33,230 nucleotides of DNA from Thermococcus sp. M39 (GCF_012027325.1 NZ_SNUG01000011.1:1-33230), one strand, 5' to 3'. Positions 22,139 to 31,305 are shown, numbered from the stretch's first letter. A program made the numbers and translations. The notes: generated by a model not told the origin, from the letters alone.

Positions 22139-23098
22139 ATGATCTTTGCAATAGGTGAAGTATTAATTGACTTCATAGCAAAAGAAGAATGGCCGTTAAA
22201 GGACGTTAAGACTTTTGAAAAACATGCTGGGGGAGCTCCAGCCAATGTAACTGTTGGGTTGGCAAGATTGGGAACACCTTCAGCACTAATAAGTAAAGTT
22301 GGAGCAGATCCTTTTGGAGAATTCCTAGTTGAAAAGCTCAAGGAAGAGGGAGTAAACACAGACTACATAAAACTTGACAGAGAAAAGCATACTGGTGTCG
22401 TTTTTGTCCAGCTGATTGGAGCTAAGCCAGAATTCATCCTCTATGATGGAGTTGCCTATTTCAATCTGAAGATTGAGGACATAGATTTCTCTTTTCTCGA
22501 GAAAGCTTCTCTGCTTCACTTCGGAAGTGTTCTCTTTGCAAGAGAGCCGAGCAGAAGCACAGTTTTTGAAGTCCTCAAAAAAGCGAAAGGAAGAATTCCA
22601 ATAAGCTATGATGTGAACATAAGGCTTGACTTGTGGAAGGGAAGAGAGGATAAGATGCTTAGGGATATACAAAAGGGACTGGAATTTGCTGACATAATAA
22701 AAATTGGTGATGGAGAGCTTGAATTTTTAAGGAAACATGGAGTAGAGGTGGAAAATTTTGACTTCAAGCTTTTGGCTGTAACCAAGGGAGAGAGGGGGAG
22801 TGAAATAATTCACAGTGGCTTAAGAGTTCAAATTCCGGCTCACAAAGTTAAGCCCGTGGATACAACGGGGGCTGGAGACGCTTTTATGGCAGCCCTTCTC
22901 ACATCGTTCTGGTACATGGACAAGCTTAACAGCCTAGAATTCACCAAAGAAGAGCTCTTAAAAATTGGCAGGTTTGCCAACCTCGTTGCTGCTCTTTCAA
23001 CGCTTAAAAGAGGAGCATGGAGCATTCCAAGGATTGAAGAATTAAAGGAGTATGAAGAAGCGAAAGAAATATTCACTGCGATAAAATTTCTCCCATGA
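22139..23098 (+). CDS. PfkB-family sugar kinase (fructokinase-like)
   Basis: The 319-residue ribokinase-type kinase has the N-terminal sugar-binding motif GGAPANVTVGLARLG and the C-terminal PfkB signature DTTGAGDAF (catalytic Asp247). Layout and length fit fructokinases; the substrate could also be another ketose. ATG 22139 is chosen because GGTGAT, which includes the glycosidase stop, lies five bases upstream. It ends the malE operon and overlaps the convergent DUF3213-like gene by 26 bases. With the isomerase it could feed a sugar into glycolysis. Confidence 0.88.
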   Translation: MIFAIGEVLIDFIAKEEWPLKDVKTFEKHAGGAPANVTVGLARLGTPSALISKVGADPFGEFLVEKLKEEGVNTDYIKLDREKHTGVVFVQLIGAKPEFILYDGVAYFNLKIEDIDFSFLEKASLLHFGSVLFAREPSRSTVFEVLKKAKGRIPISYDVNIRLDLWKGREDKMLRDIQKGLEFADIIKIGDGELEFLRKHGVEVENFDFKLLAVTKGERGSEIIHSGLRVQIPAHKVKPVDTTGAGDAFMAALLTSFWYMDKLNSLEFTKEELLKIGRFANLVAALSTLKRGAWSIPRIEELKEYEEAKEIFTAIKFLP

Positions 23099-23369
23099 CA
23101 TTCCTCCAGCTCATGCTTGAGTTTACAAGCTCTTCCAGTGTTATTTCTCTTTCTTCTGCAATCTCTGGCTCATAATCACTTAGCGTCTTTAGAATTTCCT
23201 CTTTTGAAAGCTTCCCCTCATCAAACACTATCACTCCCGTTTTTGAATATCCATTAATGAAAACCCTATAAGTTGCTGGATTAATGCTCAGCTTGTACTG
23301 TAAATCCATCGCTTCATGAGGGGCAATTTTGCCAAATTTAAGTTTAATAAACTTAAGCTTTCTCTTCAT
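23073..23369 (-). CDS. DUF3213-like small protein
   Basis: The 98-residue protein, MKRKLKFIKLKFGKIAPHEA onward, has a small alpha/beta pattern with YRVFINGYSKTGVIVFDEG and ends EITLEELVNSSMSWRNVMGE. I recall this as the Thermococcales DUF3213 family, ferredoxin-like in fold. ATG 23369 is chosen because GAGGTG is six bases upstream. It follows the tetraether synthase gene by ten bases on the same strand, so it is co-transcribed and may assist it or simply share its promoter. Its 3' end overlaps the convergent kinase gene by 26 bases. Confidence 0.7.
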   Translation of the reverse strand: MKRKLKFIKLKFGKIAPHEAMDLQYKLSINPATYRVFINGYSKTGVIVFDEGKLSKEEILKTLSDYEPEIAEEREITLEELVNSSMSWRNVMGEILSQ

Positions 23370-23379
23370 TGGCATCACC

Positions 23380-25134
23380 TCACTCGAAGTAGTTCTTTAT
23401 GTCAATGTATGTCTTCCTGTAAAGCTCGCTCTTCTTCATCTTTTCAACAAACTCTTTAGTTCTGATGTACTTGTCTTTCTTGTACTCCCAATCTGGGTGG
23501 AGTTTCTTCCACTCCTCCCAGCTGTAGCTGAACTGTGCCTGCACCTTATCTCTATAAAGTTCTGGGAGCACGTTGAAGGTACAGAAGGGCACTATTCTTC
23601 CGTCTGGTAGGGCATAGTGGATTACACATCTCTCGACTCTCTCAACATCATAGTTGTACTCATCCATGAAGTGCATCATTCCAAGGAATAAAGTTTTGTA
23701 GTGGAACTCTCCGAGAGCATCGTATGTTCCACGGGCAAAGGCATTCTTTATTACGTCAAGGACATCAAAGCTCTTTGGAGCGTATTTTTCATCGTAGAAG
23801 CTCTTGAACTTGAGGAATATCTCAGCACCAACTTTAAGCTTCTCAAGCCTGCCGAGCTTCTTCCATTTTTCAAGCTCTTCTGCTTTTTCTTCAAGGAACT
23901 CCACGAAGCCCTCAACATCGAGGAACCTTGATATCGGAATTACTCTGTCCTCATCAAGGAAGACGTAAGTTGCAGCACCGCAGCCAAAGTGAGAGGTCAT
24001 GTAGTATCTGTGTCCCGTGAATGCTTCAAAGAATCTTGCTATATGCCCAGCTATTGGAATGGGATACCAGTCTTCTCTTGCTATTGCACCGTTTGTCTGC
24101 TCTTCAATCTTCTTTATTGCCCCAGGAATTGTGATCCTAAACCTCTGCCTCTCCTTCTTTGGAACCCTACCAACGAGGGAAATCGGCTGGAAGTTTACTC
24201 CTCTAACAATGTCAAGATGGTTAAGACCAAAGTTAATTATAGCTCCAAGCTCGTGGTCGTTCACATTCCTTATTGTTGTTGGGACTAAGACGATTCCAGG
24301 CCCACCTGCTTTTCTGACGTTCTCAAAGATGAGCGGAATCTCCCAGTGGTTCTTCCAGTTTGTCTGTGGGGTCATGCCATCATAGCTTAGATAGAGAGTA
24401 TTAACTCCAGCCTCCCTAATCTTCTTAACCAGCTCTGGCTCAAAAGCTAATCTGATTCCATCGGTGTTGAGCTGAATATGATCATAGCCCTCTTCCTTTG
24501 CGATCTTGATTATCTCAATTAGGTCTTCTCTAAGTGTTGGCTCTCCACCGGTGAACTGAACAGCTGTTGCTCCAATGGGGATCTCTTTTTTAGCGTTGCG
24601 GAGCATCAGTCTAATCTGTTCAAGCGTAGGCTCGTAAATTGGCTGTCCTTCTTTAGCATAGAAGAAACAGTACCAACAGCTCAAATTACAGCGGTTAGTC
24701 AGGACTATATTGAGCAGATTAGTGTGTGAGCGGTGCCTCGGACAGAGACCACAGTCAAAAGGACAATTAACACCACTGTTTTCTACATTAAAGCTCGCTA
24801 ATTTCTTTTCCTCGAATCTCCACTCCTTAAAGCGATAATACATCTCAACATCTTCATAATAAACTTCAGTGATTAAACCTTCAGGACATTTCTTTGTTAT
24901 CCAAACTTTTCCGTCTTTTTCCCAGACAACTGCTGGAACAACTTTCCTGGTTTCTGGACAGAGGGAGTAAGTTCTGTGAGGTAAAGGACCACCGTACCCT
25001 CTACTTGCCTTTTTAAGCAGATCTTGGAATTCCTCCTCACTTAATTCAGGATATTCAATGAGATCGCGAACTTTCCTAGTTAGCTCGCTAAACTCCTTCT
25101 CACCGCTTGGAATTTCACCTATGACTTCAGCCAT
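23380..25134 (-). CDS. tes: Tetraether lipid synthase (Tes), radical SAM
   Basis: The 584-residue protein has the radical SAM motif CNLSCWYC (Cys149, 153, 156), then FTGGEPTLREDLIEI. A further cysteine set precedes it (CPFDCGLC: Cys124, 128, 131) and single cysteines lie at 59 and 83 in the N-terminal region, as expected for the multi-cluster enzyme Tes, the homologue of MJ0619. Tes joins the phytanyl chain ends of two archaeols by C-C bonds to make GDGT tetraethers at the membrane. The plus-strand sequence GGTATAAAAACTTT near 25167-25180 gives a minus-strand TATA box for it. The substrate assignment is from family knowledge. Confidence 0.9.
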   Translation of the reverse strand: MAEVIGEIPSGEKEFSELTRKVRDLIEYPELSEEEFQDLLKKASRGYGGPLPHRTYSLCPETRKVVPAVVWEKDGKVWITKKCPEGLITEVYYEDVEMYYRFKEWRFEEKKLASFNVENSGVNCPFDCGLCPRHRSHTNLLNIVLTNRCNLSCWYCFFYAKEGQPIYEPTLEQIRLMLRNAKKEIPIGATAVQFTGGEPTLREDLIEIIKIAKEEGYDHIQLNTDGIRLAFEPELVKKIREAGVNTLYLSYDGMTPQTNWKNHWEIPLIFENVRKAGGPGIVLVPTTIRNVNDHELGAIINFGLNHLDIVRGVNFQPISLVGRVPKKERQRFRITIPGAIKKIEEQTNGAIAREDWYPIPIAGHIARFFEAFTGHRYYMTSHFGCGAATYVFLDEDRVIPISRFLDVEGFVEFLEEKAEELEKWKKLGRLEKLKVGAEIFLKFKSFYDEKYAPKSFDVLDVIKNAFARGTYDALGEFHYKTLFLGMMHFMDEYNYDVERVERCVIHYALPDGRIVPFCTFNVLPELYRDKVQAQFSYSWEEWKKLHPDWEYKKDKYIRTKEFVEKMKKSELYRKTYIDIKNYFE

Positions 25135-25264
25135 TTTATCACCCCTGGTATTGGATTACCCGAAATGGTATAAAAACTTTTGCGTAAATATGCAGATTTA
25201 CTTGCATAGGTATGGCAGGCTAAGAGTTAAATACACTCAGAGGCAGTTAAAGTTGGTGAGCGAA

Positions 25265-25651
25265 ATGCCAGCCAGAGAGATGAGAATGGAAATGTTCCTA
25301 AGGGCCCTGATGCGGAGGGACTTCAATAAAGCAAAGTCACATCTCGAAAAGCTCAAAAAGATGGTAGGCGACGATGAGTGGGGAAGGGGGTACTCAAAAG
25401 CAATAAACGGCTTCATATCTGCCCTAAAGGACAACGATTCCGATGCACTAATAGTTCAGCTCGTAAAAGAGGTTGATCACGAGAAAGCTGAGCAGCTCTT
25501 AGAGCATTTTGAAGGAATCCTAAAGCATGAGTTTAGGGATGAATATGAAAAAGGCTATTATACAGCATGGGTTGAGCTCTTAAAGGCTTATCTCTCACAA
25601 AAGACTCTAGGTGTTAAACGTGGCAAAAGAGGAGCTGATGAAAAAGCTTGA
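25265..25651 (+). CDS. Small helical protein upstream of UDG
   Basis: The 128-residue, mostly helical, charged protein has repeats of helical hairpins (MEMFLRALMRRDFNKAKSHL, KAINGFISALKDNDSDALIV, HEKAEQLLEHFEGI, YTAWVELLKAYL). ATG 25265 is chosen because GGTGAG lies just upstream; the frame stays open further 5' but would then overlap the tes start and promoter. It overlaps the uracil-DNA glycosylase gene by 32 bases, which suggests coupled translation. I do not recognise the family; a helical scaffold or partner is possible. Confidence 0.65.
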   Translation: MPAREMRMEMFLRALMRRDFNKAKSHLEKLKKMVGDDEWGRGYSKAINGFISALKDNDSDALIVQLVKEVDHEKAEQLLEHFEGILKHEFRDEYEKGYYTAWVELLKAYLSQKTLGVKRGKRGADEKA

Positions 25652-26204
25652 GGAGAAGATAAAGAATTGCACAAAATGCCCATTAGGTATGCTGAGAACA
25701 AACGCTGTCCCCGGTAGCGGGAGTTATGATGCAAAAATAATGTTTGTTGGCGAAGCTCCCGGGTATTGGGAAGATCAAAAAGGACTGCCGTTTGTAGGAA
25801 GAGCAGGAAAAGTCTTAGATGAACTTTTAGCTGAAATTGGTCTAAAAAGGGAGGATGTATACATAACGAATATAGTAAAATGCCGTCCCCCCAACAACAG
25901 GGACCCAACTGAGGATGAGATAAAAGCCTGCTGCCCATATCTAGACAGACAGATTGACATAATTAGACCTAAGGTTATTGTCCCATTAGGGAGACACTCT
26001 ATGAGCTACATTCTCAAAAAATTTGGCTTTGAAGTGGAACCAATAAGCAAAATCCACGGAAAAACATTTGAAGCAAGAACGCTCTTCGGAAAGATTATCA
26101 TAATGCCAATGTACCACCCAGCAGTTGCTTTGTATAAGCCCCAGCTCAAAGAAGAGCTTAGGAAGGACTTCAAAAAGCTGAAGGAAATTCTGGATAACGT
26201 TTAG
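25620..26204 (+). CDS. udg: Family 4 uracil-DNA glycosylase (Fe-S)
   Basis: The 194-residue protein has the family-4 motifs GEAPGYWEDQKGLPFVGRAG and MYHPA (motif B), and the four cysteines of the [4Fe-4S] cluster: CTKC near residue 17, and C in VKCRPP and ACCPYL. It removes uracil from DNA, a frequent lesion at high temperature. GTG 25620 is preferred because VAKEELM aligns with the N-terminus of the T. maritima enzyme and GGTG is upstream; GTG 25611 and ATG 25638 are alternatives. It overlaps the small helical gene by 32 bases. Confidence 0.9.
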   Translation: MAKEELMKKLEEKIKNCTKCPLGMLRTNAVPGSGSYDAKIMFVGEAPGYWEDQKGLPFVGRAGKVLDELLAEIGLKREDVYITNIVKCRPPNNRDPTEDEIKACCPYLDRQIDIIRPKVIVPLGRHSMSYILKKFGFEVEPISKIHGKTFEARTLFGKIIIMPMYHPAVALYKPQLKEELRKDFKKLKEILDNV

Positions 26205-26521
26205 GGTTTGCTTTTGTCAAATCTTCCCGAATAATTTTCTTCGTTAAACACTTGCTTTAAACTTTTTTCGTTATTTGTCTAATTGGATATAGACTTTTAG
26301 AGAAAGATTTTTATAAAAGGAGACCGTTAACGTTACCGATACTACATCATACTACATAGACATTCATAAACGTCCAAGAAAGTTCACCATAGAACATTCG
26401 AAATCTTAAATAATTTTCGATAAAATTTCGGCAATAATCAGAACGACAAAAATATTTCCAAAAACTTTATAAGCATGCCAAATAACGAATGTCTACAAAT
26501 TTAGGTAGGAGGTGTTAGTTG
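26205..26521 (+). promoter_or_regulatory. Promoter region of the antiporter gene with two TATA boxes
   Basis: No gene is visible in these 317 bases. TTTTATAAAA at 26309-26318 is a perfect palindromic TATA box. It is followed by the palindrome CGTTAACG (26325-26332) and two copies of ATACTACAT at 26339-26347 and 26349-26357, spaced exactly one helical turn apart. A second TATA box, CTTTATAAGC at 26465-26474, lies about 50 bases before the ATG and fits the antiporter gene. The first may give a longer or separate transcript. Confidence 0.5.
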
Positions 26522-28114
26522 ATGGCAGACTTTGGAGTTTTGTCCCTGCTACCACCACTTGTGGCTATCATATTGGCTATTTGGACAAAAAGAGTATTGT
26601 TAGCTCTATTTGCAGGTGTCTGGATTGGTGGAGTGATGGTTTCGGGATGGAATCCAATAACGGGAACCACTCAAACTTTGGACTGGATAGTCGGAAACGC
26701 CATTGACGACTGGAACGCAAAAATCCTACTGTTCGACTTTTTAATTGGTGCAGGTGTGGGATTAATTTACAAATCTGGTGGCGCCATGGCAATTGCAAAA
26801 GCTCTAACTAAAACAGTAAGAACAAGCAGGGCTGCATCACTTATGGGCTGGCTTTTAGGTATTCTAGTGTTCTTCGATGATTATACAAACACAATTATCG
26901 TTGGTAACACTATGAGACCAATAACTGATAAAACAAGGGTTTCAAGAGAAATGTTAGCTTATATCGATGATTCTACTGCTGCTCCAGTAGCAGGTTTAGC
27001 GCTTGTTTCAACATGGATTGGTTATGAAGTTGGTCTAATCGGGGATTCATTCAAAGACCTCGGGATAACTTTAGGACCTTATGCCGCTTGGCTTTCAAGT
27101 GTTCCATACAGATTCTACTCAATATTTGCAATAATCTTAGTGTTCCTCGTTGCCTACACTCAAAGGCACTATGGAGCAATGCTCCACGCCGAATACAGAG
27201 CAAGAACAACTGGAAAAGTTCTCCGCGATGGTGCAAAACCATTGATGACTACTGAAATTGACTTAGGAGCGCCAAAAGAAGGTGGAAATGTTCACACATT
27301 CATATGGCCAATACTAACACTCGTCTTTGTCACACTCTACGGGATGTGGGTTACTGGCGGAGGTAGTGAGACTTTTGCTTCAGATGGACTAATGGGTGTA
27401 CTTTCAAACTCTGACCCAGCTTTAGCCTTGCTTTGGGGTTCATTTGCAATGGTCGTTGTAGCGTTCTTCCTCGTCGTTGGAATGAAAATAATGACAGTAG
27501 AAGAAGCAGAAACAGCAATAGTTCAAGGTATGAAGCAGATGATTATTGCAAACACCATATTGCTCTTAGCCTGGAGCATTAAGAGCGCAACTGATGCAGT
27601 AGGAACAGCAAATTACGTAGTTGGAATTGCCTCTGGAGTGCTCTCACCAGGAATAGTGCCGCTAGTTATATTCCTAATTGCAATGTTCATCTCATTCACA
27701 ACTGGAACATCATGGGGAACCTTCTCAATTATGATGCCAATAGCTATTCCACTAGCTTACCACATAAGTGGGGAAGCAGGACCAGTACTTTGGGCTTCAA
27801 TTGGTGCAGTCTTCGCTGGAGGTATCTTCGGTGATCACTGTTCACCAATCAGCGATACGACAATCATGAGTTCAATGTTCTCCGGAAGCGACCACATTGA
27901 CCACGTTACAACCCAAATCCCATATGCAGCAACAGCAGCAAGCGTTGGAATTATACTGTACATTCTCTTCGCTATAGGAATTAGGACTTGGATAGTCCTC
28001 CTTCCAATAGGTCTTGTACTGCTAGTAGCAGCACACTGGTTCCTCAGCGAATGGTATGGAAAGAAGTACGGTATTCCACATGGAAAAGTGCCAGTATATG
28101 TAGTTGAGGAGTGA
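26522..28114 (+). CDS. NhaC-family Na+/H+ antiporter
   Basis: The 530-residue integral membrane protein has about 12 hydrophobic segments. Family features are DFLIGAGVGLIYKSGGAMAI, VFFDDYTNTIIVGNTMRPI and STAAPVAGLALVSTW, then TGTSWGTFSIMMPIAIPLA and FGDHCSPISDTTIMSS, conserved in NhaC-type transporters. It exchanges sodium for protons or, like some relatives, for amino acids. GGAGGTG precedes the ATG by seven bases. It stands alone with a long upstream control region, which points to regulation by ions or nutrients. Confidence 0.9.
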   Translation: MADFGVLSLLPPLVAIILAIWTKRVLLALFAGVWIGGVMVSGWNPITGTTQTLDWIVGNAIDDWNAKILLFDFLIGAGVGLIYKSGGAMAIAKALTKTVRTSRAASLMGWLLGILVFFDDYTNTIIVGNTMRPITDKTRVSREMLAYIDDSTAAPVAGLALVSTWIGYEVGLIGDSFKDLGITLGPYAAWLSSVPYRFYSIFAIILVFLVAYTQRHYGAMLHAEYRARTTGKVLRDGAKPLMTTEIDLGAPKEGGNVHTFIWPILTLVFVTLYGMWVTGGGSETFASDGLMGVLSNSDPALALLWGSFAMVVVAFFLVVGMKIMTVEEAETAIVQGMKQMIIANTILLLAWSIKSATDAVGTANYVVGIASGVLSPGIVPLVIFLIAMFISFTTGTSWGTFSIMMPIAIPLAYHISGEAGPVLWASIGAVFAGGIFGDHCSPISDTTIMSSMFSGSDHIDHVTTQIPYAATAASVGIILYILFAIGIRTWIVLLPIGLVLLVAAHWFLSEWYGKKYGIPHGKVPVYVVEE

Positions 28115-28185
28115 TCTTCTCTTTTCTTTTTGTCTTTCCATCAAGTTTTAAAGGGAGTTCTTTAATTCTTTTTGGAGGTGAAGTA

Positions 28186-29091
28186 ATGCTAATTAGAGCT
28201 TTCATTCCAGCACATATAACAGCGTTCTTTGTGCCTAAGTTCAATGAAGATCCCCTTCTAGCCGGCTCTCTTGGAGCAGGGATTAACTTGACAAAAGGCA
28301 CCAATGTTTTTGTGAGCATCGAAAGCGGATTAGAGAGGCATATTCACATTGCATTCAATGGGGAACCAATAAAGAGAGAGGAAGCAGTCATCAGCTATTC
28401 TGTTGCTGAAGAGATAATCCCCCAAGAATTCAAGGGAGAGGTGGAAATCTGGCAGTACTTTGACTTCCCAAATGGATATGGCTTCGGCAATAGTGCCGGT
28501 GGAGCTTTGGGAACAGCTTTAGCTTTAGGATACTATTTTAAGAATAAAACATTCCTTCAAGCAGCGCAAATAGCTCACAAGCACGAAGTCCTTAACAAAG
28601 GTGGCTTAGGGGATGTAATTGCTCAAGTACACGGAGGAATTGAGATTAGGATAAAAGCTGGAGCTCCTGGAATTGGTGTTGTCGATAATATATTTTCCGA
28701 GGAATACAAAGTTCTTGCAATACCTCTAGGAAGATTATCCACAAAGGAAGTCCTTGACAGCGACGTTATAAAAGCAATAGAAAGGGAAGGGCAAAAAGCC
28801 TTAGAAAAGCTCCTTAAAAATCCAACTCCCGAAAACCTCATGCATCTCGCAAGAGATTTTGCCGAGAACACAGAGCTTTTGAACGGGGAACTGTTAGAGA
28901 TTGCAAGAGAAATTGACAAATTAATAAAACTTCCCTCCTCTATGGTTATGCTTGGAAGAAGTCTTTTTGCCCTTTTAAGGGAAGAAGAACTGCCTAAAGT
29001 TCAAGAAAGACTTAGAGATTTAGGCATAGATAGCTATCATATCTGCGGAATTTACGATGAAAAGCCAAAGGTTGGGAGATGGATAGGCTGA
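28186..29091 (+). CDS. Pantoate kinase (PoK), GHMP family
   Basis: The 301-residue GHMP-type kinase has the phosphate-binding motif PNGYGFGNSAGGALGTALAL and HKHEVLNKGGLGDV. It matches the Thermococcus pantoate kinase, which makes 4-phosphopantoate for archaeal coenzyme A synthesis. The start MLIRAFIPAHITAFFVP and the neighbouring DNA ligase agree with the recalled T. kodakarensis order TK2141-TK2140. ATG 28186 has GGAGGTG upstream. Its stop codon TGA is immediately followed by the G+C-rich element at 29092. Confidence 0.88.
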   Translation: MLIRAFIPAHITAFFVPKFNEDPLLAGSLGAGINLTKGTNVFVSIESGLERHIHIAFNGEPIKREEAVISYSVAEEIIPQEFKGEVEIWQYFDFPNGYGFGNSAGGALGTALALGYYFKNKTFLQAAQIAHKHEVLNKGGLGDVIAQVHGGIEIRIKAGAPGIGVVDNIFSEEYKVLAIPLGRLSTKEVLDSDVIKAIEREGQKALEKLLKNPTPENLMHLARDFAENTELLNGELLEIAREIDKLIKLPSSMVMLGRSLFALLREEELPKVQERLRDLGIDSYHICGIYDEKPKVGRWIG

Positions 29092-29505
29092 CCTCCTCCT
29101 TGCCCTGAAGGGAGGGGGTTCCTCTTGGGCGTCATAACCTCCTCCCTTAAGGCGTTTCATCGGTTCGGGGGCTCATCCCCTACTTCCCCGTTGCCGGGTT
29201 TTCGGTTCAACCCGAGGGCCCGGTCTTGAGCCCGTTACCCTACCAGCCCAAGCTGGCTCGGGGTTATCGTCCCAAAGCCCCCCTCAAGGGTTTCCAACCA
29301 TCCAACCGGGCATCAATTGAAAGCTCCCTTCGGGGCCATCCCTCAACGGGACACGAGCAAGCGAAAGCCTTTCCAAGGACAACCCGTTCGGAAACCCCTT
29401 CAAGGTTCAATTACTACGGCAAGGCTTATAAGGCTTTCGATGCTCCAAAAGCCAATCCTGAATTACTGCATCCCTGCCTTAAAGGGCGAGACTTCCAGAA
29501 GAAAA
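29092..29505 (-). mobile_element. Solo transposon end / omega-RNA-like structured segment (TnpB type)
   Basis: This segment is strikingly G+C-rich for its surroundings and has no believable protein. Read on the minus strand it ends in an imperfect hairpin (29095-29118, CCC-TGAA-GGG core with flanking pairs) and a GGAGGAGGTCAG end, like the right end of archaeal IS200/IS605/IS607 elements. A similar end, GCCCTTTAAGGCAGGGATGCAG, lies at about 29467-29487 and is preceded by a short frame LLEVSPFKAGMQ-stop that resembles TnpB C-termini. Internal hairpins include CGGGTT/AACCCG (29195-29214), CCAGC/GCTGG (29243-29256) and GGGG/CCCC (29167-29180). It probably derives from a tnpB 3' end and its omega-RNA; no tnpB remains. 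Confidence 0.5.
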
Positions 29506-29552
29506 AGGTAAGCTTTTATCCATTAACTCCCTATTTTTTATGGTGGTGAGTT

Positions 29553-31238
29553 ATGCTGTACAAAGAGTTAGCCGAGTTATATAGAAGACTGGAAAAAACA
29601 ACACTCAAGACTTTAAAAACAAGGTTTGTCGCTGATTTTCTCAAGAAAGTTGAGGATGAGGAGCTTTTGGAAATTGTACCCTATCTCATTCTGGGAAAGG
29701 TCTTCCCAGATTGGGATGAAAGAGAATTGGGCGTTGGTGAAAAGCTCCTTATTAAAGCAGTTGCAATGGCAACCGGTATTAATGCAGAGTGGATAGAGAA
29801 TTCGGTAAAAGACACTGGTGATTTGGGTGAGAGTGTCGCATTAGCTCTTCAAAAAAGAAGACAGAAGAGCTTTTTTGGGCAGCCTTTGACAATAAAGAGA
29901 GTTTACAAAACTCTTGTAAAAGTTGCAGAAACTACAGGGGAAGGAAGCCAAGATAGGAAGCTTAAATATCTTGCAAACCTCTTCATGGATGCTGAACCAA
30001 TTGAAGGGAAGTATTTGGCAAGAACAATCCTCGGAACAATGAGAACAGGAGTTGCAGAGGGACTTTTGAGAGATGCAATAGCTGAGGCATTTAGAGTAAA
30101 GCCAGAGCTTGTTGAGAGAGCTTACATGCTAACAAGTGATTTTGGGTTTGTTACAAAAATAGCCAAGCTTGAGGGAAATGAAGGATTATCCAAGGTCACA
30201 ATCCAGATTGGAAAGCCAATAAAGCCGATGCTTGCCCAAATGGCTGCTAGTGTTAGAGAAGCCTTAGTCGAAATGGGCGGCGAAGCAGAGTTTGAAATTA
30301 AATATGACGGCGCAAGAGTTCAAGTTCACAAAGATGGAGATAAAGTGATTATCTATTCCAGAAGACTGGAGAACGTTACAAAGTCCATTCCAGAGGTCGT
30401 TGAGAGGATAAGGAAGAGCATAAAACCAGAAAAAGCTATAGTTGAAGGAGAACTTGTAGCAGTTGGAGAAGGAGGAAGGCCGAGACCATTCCAATATGTC
30501 TTGAGGAGATTTAGGAGAAAATACAACATCCAAGAGATGATTGAGAAAATACCTTTGGAGCTTAATTTATTTGATGTCCTCTACGTTGATGGAGAAAACT
30601 TAATTGATACTCCTTTTATCGAGCGCCGCAAGAAATTAGAGAGCATAGTTGAAGCTAATCAGTGGATTAAAGTTGCAGAGAACTTGATAACCAAAAGCCC
30701 AGAGGAAGCTGAGAAATTTTATCATAAAGCCCTCGACATGGGACATGAAGGCTTGATGGCTAAGCGTTTAGATGCTGTTTACGAGCCAGGTAACAGAGGT
30801 AAAAAGTGGCTCAAGATCAAGCCAACAATGGAGAACCTTGATTTAGTAATCATTGGAGCAGAATGGGGAGAAGGAAGGAGAGCGCATGTCTTAAGCTCTT
30901 TCCTACTTGGTGCTTACGACCCTGGCACTGGGACTTTCGTCCCAGTTGGAAAAGTGGGCAGCGGATTTACAGATGAAGACTTAATTGAGTTCACAAAAAT
31001 GCTTAAGCCTCTCATAAAGAAAGAGAAAGGAAAATTCGTAGAAATAGAGCCCAAGGTAGTAATTGAAGTTACATATCAAGAGATTCAAAAGAGTCCAAAG
31101 TACGAGAGCGGCTTTGCACTGAGATTCCCAAGATATGTGACTTTAAGAGATGATAAAAGTCCAGAAGATGCTGACACCGTAGAGAGGATTGCACAGCTGT
31201 ATGAGTTGCAAGAGAGAATGAAAGCTGGAAAGCGTTAG
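29553..31238 (+). CDS. lig: ATP-dependent DNA ligase
   Basis: The 561-residue protein has the DNA-binding domain, then the nucleotidyl-transfer domain with [10 protein letters not shown] (catalytic Lys250), [26 protein letters not shown] and KWLKIKP, and a C-terminal OB-fold. It seals nicks in replication and repair. Length and motifs match the Thermococcus ligase. GGTGGTG precedes the ATG; a TATA-like AGCTTTTATCC at 29510-29520 is immediately downstream of the transposon-like segment. Confidence 0.96.
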   Translation: MLYKELAELYRRLEKTTLKTLKTRFVADFLKKVEDEELLEIVPYLILGKVFPDWDERELGVGEKLLIKAVAMATGINAEWIENSVKDTGDLGESVALALQKRRQKSFFGQPLTIKRVYKTLVKVAETTGEGSQDRKLKYLANLFMDAEPIEGKYLARTILGTMRTGVAEGLLRDAIAEAFRVKPELVERAYMLTSDFGFVTKIAKLEGNEGLSKVTIQIGKPIKPMLAQMAASVREALVEMGGEAEFEIKYDGARVQVHKDGDKVIIYSRRLENVTKSIPEVVERIRKSIKPEKAIVEGELVAVGEGGRPRPFQYVLRRFRRKYNIQEMIEKIPLELNLFDVLYVDGENLIDTPFIERRKKLESIVEANQWIKVAENLITKSPEEAEKFYHKALDMGHEGLMAKRLDAVYEPGNRGKKWLKIKPTMENLDLVIIGAEWGEGRRAHVLSSFLLGAYDPGTGTFVPVGKVGSGFTDEDLIEFTKMLKPLIKKEKGKFVEIEPKVVIEVTYQEIQKSPKYESGFALRFPRYVTLRDDKSPEDADTVERIAQLYELQERMKAGKR

Positions 31239-31305
31239 GTTTTTAAACGCTTTTTTGTGTACTTCTTTTCAAAAGTTTTTTCAATTTGACATCTTGGTGA
31301 TAAAA

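Noticed and set aside
25058-25264. Upstream extension of the helical protein before UDG
   Set aside because: It would overlap the tes start and promoter; GGTGAG before ATG 25265 gives a better start.
29092-29505. RNase P RNA or SRP RNA
   Set aside because: I could not find the conserved RNase P core motifs or the SRP GGAAGG-type tetraloop region; the transposon-end-like hairpins fit better.
29226-29549. Plus-strand open frame in the G+C-rich segment
   Set aside because: Composition is Pro/Arg/Lys-rich with no domain, no ribosome-binding site, and the region folds as RNA on the opposite strand.
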